A stretch of 6,292 bases of DNA from Ignavibacteriaceae bacterium (lineage in GTDB: Bacteria; Bacteroidota; Ignavibacteria; Ignavibacteriales; Ignavibacteriaceae), in assembly GCA_026193755.1 (NCBI GenBank), contig JAPHUI010000088.1, positions 1 to 6,292 on the forward strand, in the 5' to 3' direction. Position numbers and translations under genes: made by a program. Of the stretch, positions 1 through 5,024 are shown one piece after another. The stretch's first letter is position 1. Every line of letters starts with the position of its first letter. Under the pieces are notes generated by a model. The model saw nothing but the letters and a program-made list of their open reading frames with translations, ran no database searches and was not told where the DNA came from.

Positions 1-1
1 C

Positions 2-1813
2 ATTACTAAAGCGGAAAATTATCGTAAGATGCTTCTTTCAATGGTGAAAGATGTTAGGGTGATACTTGTAAAGTTTGCTGACCGCCTTCACAACATGCGT
101 ACTCTGGAGTTTGTTAGTCCCGATAAACAAAAACGTATAGCACAAGAAACACTTGAAATTTATGCCCCATTTGCAAACAGGTTTGGCCTGGCGCGGGTAA
201 AGTGGGAATTGGAAGATCTATCTTTCAAATATCTTAACAAAGAAATGTATGAAGACCTTGTTCGAAAAGTAAAGAGTTCCAGAAAAGATAGGGAATCATA
301 TATAAAAAAGTTTTCGGATCCTGTTAAAAAGAAGCTGGATGACTACAATCTTAAATATGAAATGGGAGGTCGTCCCAAACATTTCTACAGCATCTATAGA
401 AAAATGATAAAGAGAAATAAACCTTTTGAAGAAATTTATGATCTGTTTGCCGTCAGGATAATTTTGGATACCGAAAATTCAAACGATTGTTATACAACTC
501 TCGGTATAGTTAACCAGATGTATCTACCAGTGCCAGACAGGTTTAAAGATTACATTTCTATTCCGAAGAATAATAATTACCAATCAATACATACTACAGT
601 TATCGGACCTGAAGGCAGACTTGTAGAAGTTCAGATAAGAACAAAAAAAATGCACGAAATTGCGGAGCGTGGTCTGGCAGCGCATTGGAAATATAAAGAA
701 GACAAGTCAACTACAGATAAAGATCTTGATAACTGGTTGGATTGGATAAGGGATATTTTCGAAGGTTCGGGAAAGGATGAAACCCGAAGGGAAATTCTTG
801 AAGATTTTAAACTCAATCTTTACCAGGATGAAATTTATATTTTCACACCGAAAGGTGAATTAAGAAGACTCCCGATTGATTCCACTCCTGTTGATTTTGC
901 TTTTGAGATTCACAGTAATGTTGGTTATCAATGTATCGGTGCTAAAATAAACGGAAAAATTGTCCCGCTCGATACACCTTTGCATAGCGGAGACCAGGTT
1001 GAAGTTATAACCTCCAAAAATCAACACCCGAACAAAAACTGGTTGAAGTTTGTAAAAACTCAGAAGGCAAAATCTGCCATCAGAAAATGGATGAATAAAG
1101 AAGAAGAGAAGATTGTAAAAGCCGGAAAGGAAATATGGAATAAAAAATTGAAGAGATTAAAGCTCTCATTTACAACTACAGATGTTTCAAAAATTGCAAG
1201 AAAGTTTAAATATGAAAATAACTCACAATTTTTCGCTGCTATTGCACAGGGAAATGTCAATCTTGATAAGATACTAATTGATTCCAAAGACAAACCAGTT
1301 GAAGAACCCGAAAAGATTCTTGAATTTAATAAGTTCGCGGATATAGCAAGAAAAGATGCTGGAGGAATTTTAGTTGATGGTAAATCATCAGGTATTATGT
1401 ATTCATATGCTAAATGTTGTAATCCAATTCCGGGTGATCCGGTGATAGGTTATATAACAGTTGGTGAGGGTGTAAAAATTCATCGGAAGACTTGCAATAA
1501 TTTAATTAACCTTTCAAAAATTGACGCCGATAAATTAATACCGGTTCAGTGGCCAGGTACAGACGGAACTCTATTTGTAGCAGGACTAACTGTAAAAGGG
1601 GAAGATAGTCCTGGTATTCTAAATGATATTGCTCATACAATAGTTAATTATAAAAGCACGAACATTAAGTCAATCAACATAAATACAAACGATTCAACTT
1701 TTGAAGGTTCTGTTACTGTGTATGTTACTAATCTGGAGCATCTAAACAACCTTATAGAAAGGTTGAAAAAGCTGAGAGGTCTTTATAAAGTTGAAAGATT
1801 TGAGGGCAGTTAA
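2..1813 (+). CDS. rel: RelA/SpoT-family bifunctional (p)ppGpp synthetase/hydrolase, 5'-truncated by window
   Basis: Makes and degrades the stringent-response alarmone (p)ppGpp in the cytoplasm. The reading frame is open from base 2, so the first internal ATG at 29 is not the start; nine codons before it still match the family. Residues below are counted from that ATG. The end of the HD hydrolase domain is present (DRLHN, D18 and N22, equivalent to D144 and N148 of the Streptococcus enzyme, so roughly 115-130 N-terminal residues, including the HD and ED motifs, lie outside). The synthetase domain follows: GRPKHFYSIYRKM (114-126), D138, RFKD (171-174), YQSIHT, and E200 in EVQIRT. Next are a TGS domain (about 268-329), a helical region, the conserved-cysteine/zinc-finger domain (C463, C464, H485, C489) and a C-terminal ACT domain (about 514-592). 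The RxKD signature is the one carried by bifunctional enzymes rather than synthetase-only RelA. Full length would be about 720 residues, normal for long Rel proteins. It is followed closely by ruvX. Confidence 0.96.
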   Translation: MTKAENYRKMLLSMVKDVRVILVKFADRLHNMRTLEFVSPDKQKRIAQETLEIYAPFANRFGLARVKWELEDLSFKYLNKEMYEDLVRKVKSSRKDRESYIKKFSDPVKKKLDDYNLKYEMGGRPKHFYSIYRKMIKRNKPFEEIYDLFAVRIILDTENSNDCYTTLGIVNQMYLPVPDRFKDYISIPKNNNYQSIHTTVIGPEGRLVEVQIRTKKMHEIAERGLAAHWKYKEDKSTTDKDLDNWLDWIRDIFEGSGKDETRREILEDFKLNLYQDEIYIFTPKGELRRLPIDSTPVDFAFEIHSNVGYQCIGAKINGKIVPLDTPLHSGDQVEVITSKNQHPNKNWLKFVKTQKAKSAIRKWMNKEEEKIVKAGKEIWNKKLKRLKLSFTTTDVSKIARKFKYENNSQFFAAIAQGNVNLDKILIDSKDKPVEEPEKILEFNKFADIARKDAGGILVDGKSSGIMYSYAKCCNPIPGDPVIGYITVGEGVKIHRKTCNNLINLSKIDADKLIPVQWPGTDGTLFVAGLTVKGEDSPGILNDIAHTIVNYKSTNIKSININTNDSTFEGSVTVYVTNLEHLNNLIERLKKLRGLYKVERFEGS

Positions 1814-1819
1814 TAAATT

Positions 1820-2248
1820 TTGGAACAGTCCGCTATAGAATTCCGCATAATGGGAATTGACTTTGGAGAAAAGCGTATTGGAATTGCGTTAAGCGATCCT
1901 TTGTTAACTTTTGCATATCCCTTTACCACCATTCAAAATGATTCATCATTTTTTAGCAAACTCACTGCTATCATTATTGAAAAAAAGATTAAGAAAATTA
2001 TTCTTGGTCTTCCATCATCAAGTTATAAATCATCGAAAGAATTAACTATAAAAGTTTTAAAATTGAAAACAGATATTGAATCAAAAAATAAAATTGACGT
2101 TATACTCTGGGATGAAGAATATTCATCAGCAATTGCAAAAGAAAGAGTGGTTGAATCCGTTACAAAAAAATCAAAAAGAAAAAAAAAAGAATTATTAGAT
2201 CAGCATTCTGCTGCTGTCATATTGCAGGAGTATTTAGATTCAAAGTAA
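1820..2248 (+). CDS. ruvX: RuvX/YqgF-family pre-16S rRNA nuclease (putative Holliday junction resolvase)
   Basis: RNase H-like fold protein of the YqgF/RuvX family, known to take part in 5'-end maturation of 16S rRNA and historically annotated as a Holliday junction resolvase. It has 142 residues, the usual size. Visible motifs are strand 1 FRIMGIDFGEKRIGIAL with acidic D14, ILGLP at 61-65, DEEYSS at 98-103 and DQHSAAVILQ at 127-136. D14, E99 and D127 are the likely metal-binding acids. The TTG at 1820 is chosen because the only in-frame ATG nearby (1850) would cut off the first beta strand; GAGGG at 1802-1806 is a possible but distant ribosome site. The gene begins 6 bp after the rel stop, so the two are probably co-transcribed. 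Two oddities stand out: the common DER motif reads DEE, and the glycine-containing loop usually found after GLP is replaced by a serine/lysine-rich stretch. A lysine-rich segment (116-123) is encoded over a run of ten A (2179-2188). Confidence 0.88.
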   Translation: MEQSAIEFRIMGIDFGEKRIGIALSDPLLTFAYPFTTIQNDSSFFSKLTAIIIEKKIKKIILGLPSSSYKSSKELTIKVLKLKTDIESKNKIDVILWDEEYSSAIAKERVVESVTKKSKRKKKELLDQHSAAVILQEYLDSK

Positions 2249-2267
2249 TTCAGGTGTCTTCTGAAAG

Positions 2268-2303
2268 TAATTATTAAGTGATCCAACTAAGTCTTAATAA
2301 TTA
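2268..2303. repeat. 11-bp perfect inverted repeat upstream of the BMC promoter
   Basis: TAATTATTAAG at 2268-2278 is the exact reverse complement of CTTAATAATTA at 2293-2303, with a 14-base centre. It ends 22 bp before the -35 box of the BMC promoter. The arms are almost all A/T and no T-run follows, so it is a poor intrinsic terminator. It could be an operator for a dimeric regulator, or a chance palindrome in A/T-rich DNA. The sequence shows the symmetry only; a function is inferred. Confidence 0.4.
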
Positions 2304-2325
2304 AAAAAATTATCTAATAAAATGT

Positions 2326-2354
2326 TTGACATTAACATTCCAAAAAGCTATTTT
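2326..2354 (+). promoter_or_regulatory. Predicted sigma-70-type promoter for the BMC shell genes
   Basis: A perfect -35 hexamer TTGACA (2326-2331) is followed by a 17-base spacer and TATTTT (2349-2354), which matches 4 of 6 bases of the -10 consensus, with the strongest T-A...T positions kept. Transcription would start near 2361, giving a leader of about 28 bases before the ATG at 2389 and including its ribosome site. This supports independent expression of the BMC pair and argues against an upstream TTG start at 2326, which is the -35 box itself. Confidence 0.6.
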
Positions 2355-2376
2355 TTCAGTCATAATTCAATCAATT

Positions 2377-2381
2377 GGGAG
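2377..2381 (+). promoter_or_regulatory. Shine-Dalgarno site of first BMC gene
   Basis: GGGAG lies 7 bases before the ATG at 2389. It decides the start: the longer in-frame reading from TTG at 2326 would add 21 residues not found in BMC-H proteins, and it overlaps the promoter. Confidence 0.75.
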
Positions 2382-2388
2382 CATATCT

Positions 2389-2679
2389 ATGGCAGCATTG
2401 TCACTTGACGCACTTGGAATGGTGGAAACCAAAGGTTTGGTTGGTTCCATCGAAGCTGCGGACGCAATGGTCAAAGCAGCAAAAGTAGAACTAATCGGGA
2501 AAGAGACTATCGGTGGGGGCTACGTCACTGTAATGGTTCGAGGTGATGTGGGAGCAGTTAAAGCTGCAACTGATGCAGGTGCGGCAGCAGCGCAAAGAGT
2601 TGGTGAACTTGTCTCAGTTCACGTAATTCCTCGTCCTCATTCAGATGTTGAAATGATACTCCCAAAAAGATCTAAGTAG
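2389..2679 (+). CDS. BMC-H shell protein, PduA/EutM-type hexamer
   Basis: Single-BMC-domain protein of 96 residues. Family members form flat hexamers that tile the facets of bacterial microcompartments, with a central pore passing small substrates. The whole length is the BMC fold: [10 protein letters not shown] (8-17), [11 protein letters not shown] (21-31), pore loop IGGG (41-44), [19 protein letters not shown] (50-68) and HVIPRP (78-83). K29 and R82 correspond to the edge residues K26 and R79 of PduA that join neighbouring hexamers, so sheet formation is expected. The pore loop GGG is EutM-like, where PduA has GSG; the C-terminal tail (DVEMILPK) is more PduA-like. It cannot be assigned to a particular compartment pathway. 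It has its own promoter and a good ribosome site, and it is followed after 8 bp by a second BMC gene. G+C is 89 of 180 bases in 2401-2580, against 15 of 60 in 1981-2040 of ruvX, suggesting codon selection for high expression or acquisition by transfer. Confidence 0.96.
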   Translation: MAALSLDALGMVETKGLVGSIEAADAMVKAAKVELIGKETIGGGYVTVMVRGDVGAVKAATDAGAAAAQRVGELVSVHVIPRPHSDVEMILPKRSK

Positions 2680-2687
2680 AAATTATT

Positions 2688-3341
2688 ATGGCAGATAGAG
2701 CTTTGGGTATGATAGAAACCCGGGGATTGGTGGCCTCTATCGAAGCTGCCGATGCTATGGTTAAAGCCGCGAGGGTTAAACTCCTTAGCAAAGAAAAAGT
2801 TCAGGGTGGACTAGTTACTATTCTTGTTGTCGGGGAAACTGCAGCAGTTAAATCTGCAATAGATGCTGGTGCGGCAGCAGCTCAAAGAGTTGGTGAATTA
2901 ATATCTACACACATAATACCAAGACCAGATGACCAGATAGATGATATAGTTAAAGGAAATGAAATACATAATGAAGAAATTAAGCAGCAATCAAAAATAA
3001 CTTTAGAAGAGAAACCAGAGCGAAAGACGAGAACAAGAAGAATTAAAGAGGAAGAAGTTGAGGTAGAAGAGGTAAAACCTGTTATAAAAACTACTTCTTT
3101 TTCAACGATAGATAGATTAAAACAGGAAGCTTTGGGAAAGGTTGCATCTCCAAAGGATGTAGATTTAGAAACCAGTTCTTCTGCTAAACTGGGATTTTCA
3201 ATGAAAGAACTGGAAGTAATGAATGTGCATCAGCTAAGAAGATTTGCAAGAGATATTAATGAATTTCCGATTAAAGGAAGAGAAATTTCGCGTGCTAACA
3301 GAGGTGAGCTTCTGGATTTCTTTAAAGCACTTCTAAAATAA
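2688..3341 (+). CDS. Extended BMC-H shell protein with charged linker and C-terminal helical module
   Basis: A 217-residue shell protein. Residues 1-81 are a BMC fold close to the preceding gene's product ([40 protein letters not shown]), keeping the hexamer-edge residues K26 and R79. The pore loop reads VQGG (38-41) rather than IGGG. Residues 82-136 are a hydrophilic linker very rich in E, K and R (densest at 107-130). A short amphipathic segment follows around 138-152, then a C-terminal module (about 170-217) with ELEVMNVHQLRRFARD, PIKGREISRANR and ELLDFFKALL. That end resembles SAP/Rho-N helix-extension-helix modules and may bind nucleic acid or protein. EutK (helix-turn-helix tail) and PduK (cysteine-rich tail) are known BMC proteins with C-terminal additions; this tail has no cysteines, so it is not the PduK type. 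The start is ATG, 8 bp after the previous stop, with no strong Shine-Dalgarno site, so translational coupling is likely. It is probably a minor shell component that tethers cargo or positions the compartment; that role is inferred. Confidence 0.93.
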   Translation: MADRALGMIETRGLVASIEAADAMVKAARVKLLSKEKVQGGLVTILVVGETAAVKSAIDAGAAAAQRVGELISTHIIPRPDDQIDDIVKGNEIHNEEIKQQSKITLEEKPERKTRTRRIKEEEVEVEEVKPVIKTTSFSTIDRLKQEALGKVASPKDVDLETSSSAKLGFSMKELEVMNVHQLRRFARDINEFPIKGREISRANRGELLDFFKALLK

Positions 3342-3364
3342 CTTCGTAAAAATATTTTTCTGCA

Positions 3365-3386
3365 AAGTAATACTGAAGTATTGCTT
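3365..3386 (+). other. Weak hairpin between the BMC genes and the YbbR gene
   Basis: AAGTAATACTGAAGTATTGCTT can fold into a 9-bp stem with a TGAA loop, including one G-U pair. It follows the palindrome AAAAATATTTTT at 3348-3359 and ends 11 bases before the GTG at 3398. The stem is A/T-rich and is followed by ATATTAATATT rather than a clean T-run, so it is at best a weak terminator for the BMC transcript. It may instead affect translation of the next gene. Confidence 0.35.
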
Positions 3387-3397
3387 ATATTAATATT

Positions 3398-4309
3398 GTG
3401 AGAAAAAAACTAAATATCTTTTTAGCATCAGTTGTCTTTTCAATTGTTTTATGGGGATCTATTTCACTTTCCGATTATTATTATACTAACATCGACGTCA
3501 AACTTTCATTGGTAAATTTTCCTGATAATTATACAACTGGGTCGGCTATTCCTGATAAAGTTAGGCTAAGAGTTAAAGGTAGAGGTTGGAAACTTTTATC
3601 CTTAAATGTGGGACCAGAATCTGAATATGTTGTTACGGCTGGTAAAGATAGCGGTTGGCATACTATCGGTTTGTATAATTATCTTGAAAGTAACCGCTGG
3701 CTTCTTTCAGATGTCGATATTATCAGTATTCAGCCAGATTCTTTGAGATTTTTTGTTGAAAGAACAATCTCGAAAAAATTACCTTTGATTCCCGACTTGA
3801 AGTTAGATTTTAAACCTGGTTATGGATTGGCTTCGGATATCGTACTTAATCCTGATTCAGTTATGGTTACCGGACCGGTAAGTTATTTAAAACCTATGAA
3901 AGAAATGAACACTAAAAAAAAATCATTCGGTCCACTTGATGCAAGAACTGAAAGTGAAGTGGGTTTACCAAAGATAAATGGATTTAGCTATAATACAAAT
4001 ATAATTGAAGTGCTGCTCGATGTTCAGAAAATAGTTGATAAACAATTTGATAACATTTTAGTTGAGGTCTCGAATGTTCCCGCGGGAAAAGAGGTTGTGC
4101 TTCTACCAAACAAGGTTTCATTAAACATTAGAGGAGGGATTGAAATTCTTGGTAAGCTGGATGAGAATCAACTTCATGCAAATATTAAATATCAGGACCT
4201 CGTCCGGGATACCACCGGCAGCGTAGCACCAGTAATCGAAATACCAAAAAATGTAACTCTTCAGTATCTTAAACCAGAAAGATTACGTTATATAATAAGA
4301 TCATACTAA
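3398..4309 (+). CDS. YbbR/CdaR-type membrane-anchored protein
   Basis: A 303-residue protein with a basic N-terminus (MRKKLN), one hydrophobic segment (about 7-24) acting as an uncleaved anchor, and an extracytoplasmic part made of about three YbbR-like beta repeats: roughly 29-122, 124-210 and 211-300. Each repeat has the pattern of an alternating strand (IDVKLSLVNFP, PLIPDLKLDF, NILVEVSNVPAG) followed by P-D-x-V/L (IPDKVRLRVKG, NPDSVMVTGP, PNKVSLNIRGG). In Firmicutes, CdaR regulates the diadenylate cyclase CdaA; homologues are widespread in the Bacteroidota/Chlorobi group, often without an adjacent cyclase, as here. The GTG at 3398 is chosen because an in-frame stop at 3374-3376 leaves no ATG upstream and the basic-hydrophobic N-terminus begins there. 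No Shine-Dalgarno site is evident. It lies 89 bp upstream of tmk. The family is clear; the molecular role in this organism is not. Confidence 0.85.
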   Translation: MRKKLNIFLASVVFSIVLWGSISLSDYYYTNIDVKLSLVNFPDNYTTGSAIPDKVRLRVKGRGWKLLSLNVGPESEYVVTAGKDSGWHTIGLYNYLESNRWLLSDVDIISIQPDSLRFFVERTISKKLPLIPDLKLDFKPGYGLASDIVLNPDSVMVTGPVSYLKPMKEMNTKKKSFGPLDARTESEVGLPKINGFSYNTNIIEVLLDVQKIVDKQFDNILVEVSNVPAGKEVVLLPNKVSLNIRGGIEILGKLDENQLHANIKYQDLVRDTTGSVAPVIEIPKNVTLQYLKPERLRYIIRSY

Positions 4310-4398
4310 ACGTAATCAATTCCACTTCCGGATTTTAATTGAGCAAAAAGTTTATCTATATTAACGAATAAAATTCAATTCATTAAAAAGAAAAAAAT

Positions 4399-5016
4399 AT
4401 GTTCATTTCATTTGAAGGAATAGATTTTTCAGGAAAATCAACACAAATAGAGCTGCTTAAAGACTATTTGGTGGAACACAATAAAAAGGTAGAAATATTA
4501 AGAGAACCCGGGGGAACTGAAATATCTGAGAAAATAAGAAATATTTTGCTGGACACTAAAAACCTGGTAATGTTTGCTGAGGCTGAGCTTCTGCTTTTTT
4601 CGGCAAGTCGGGCTCAACTTGTTAGGGAAAAAATTCTTCCTTATTTGGAAAAAGGCATTTATGTAATTTCGGACAGGTTTCATGATTCCTCAACTGCGTA
4701 TCAGGGTTACGGCAGAGGAGTTCCTTTGGATATTGTAAATCAAGTTCATAATCTTGCTATTGGTGAGACTATTCCTGAGTTAACATTTTTTATTGATATT
4801 CCGGTTGGAATAGCCAATGAAAGAAGAAAGAAGAAATCCAAAGGAAAGCTTGACAGAATTGAGCTTTCAGATATTGAATTTTATAATCGGGTTAGAAGCG
4901 GTTATCTCGAAATTGCAAGAAAAGAAGAAAGATTTAAAGTTATCGATGGAACACAAACGATTGAAACCATACAGAATCAAATTATTTCAGAATTAGAACT
5001 GATCAACCGGAGGTAA
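4399..5016 (+). CDS. tmk: Thymidylate kinase (dTMP kinase)
   Basis: Phosphorylates dTMP to dTDP with ATP in the cytoplasm, an essential step in dTTP synthesis. It has 205 residues, the usual length. Motifs seen: N-terminal FISFEGIDFSGKST with the P-loop (7-15, K13); REPGGT (35-40) and R71 in the substrate site; DRFHDSSTAYQGYGRG (92-107) carrying the DR(Y/F) motif; a basic lid (ERRKKKSKGK, 141-150) followed by DRIE (152-155). The P-loop has F-S where many family members have G-A, and it lacks an arginine, which together with the basic lid fits the type II (E. coli-like) arrangement. The ATG at 4399 is preceded by A-rich DNA (AAAAAGAAAAAAAT) with only a weak ribosome site. The 89 bp upstream show no convincing promoter to me. 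The gene overlaps the ribosome site of the next gene, so the two should be co-expressed. Confidence 0.96.
   Translation: MFISFEGIDFSGKSTQIELLKDYLVEHNKKVEILREPGGTEISEKIRNILLDTKNLVMFAEAELLLFSASRAQLVREKILPYLEKGIYVISDRFHDSSTAYQGYGRGVPLDIVNQVHNLAIGETIPELTFFIDIPVGIANERRKKKSKGKLDRIELSDIEFYNRVRSGYLEIARKEERFKVIDGTQTIETIQNQIISELELINRR
5009..5014 (+). promoter_or_regulatory. Shine-Dalgarno site of the S41 peptidase gene, within the end of tmk
   Basis: GGAGGT at 5009-5014 spans the last codons and first stop base of tmk and lies 10 bases before the ATG at 5025. It is the strongest ribosome site in the window and implies that translation of the two genes is linked. Confidence 0.8.
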
Positions 5017-5024
5017 AGTTTAGA

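Noticed and set aside
29..31. ATG at 29 as the start of the Rel protein
   Set aside because: The frame is open to the window edge and the codons before it encode the conserved helix of the HD domain, so the gene begins upstream.
631..816. Minus-strand open frame of 61 codons
   Set aside because: It lies wholly inside the conserved synthetase region of rel and encodes nothing recognisable.
1060..1293. Minus-strand open frame of 77 codons
   Set aside because: It lies inside rel; its hydrophobic translation is what the complement of lysine-rich codons gives.
1850..1852. ATG at 1850 as the start of ruvX
   Set aside because: It would begin at MGIDFG and remove most of the first beta strand, which is conserved in the family.
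2268..2303. Inverted repeat as an intrinsic terminator of rel-ruvX
   Set aside because: The stem is almost entirely A/T and is followed by A's rather than T's on the + strand.
2326..2388. N-terminal extension of the first BMC protein starting at TTG 2326
   Set aside because: The extra 21 residues do not belong to the BMC fold, the TTG is part of a TTGACA -35 box, and a GGGAG site sits properly before the ATG at 2389.
4339..4374. TTGAGC with downstream TATATT or TAAAAT as a tmk promoter
   Set aside because: The spacers are about 12 and 24 bases, outside the workable range.
4498..4683. Minus-strand open frame of 61 codons
   Set aside because: It is antisense to conserved tmk motifs with no ribosome site or recognisable product.
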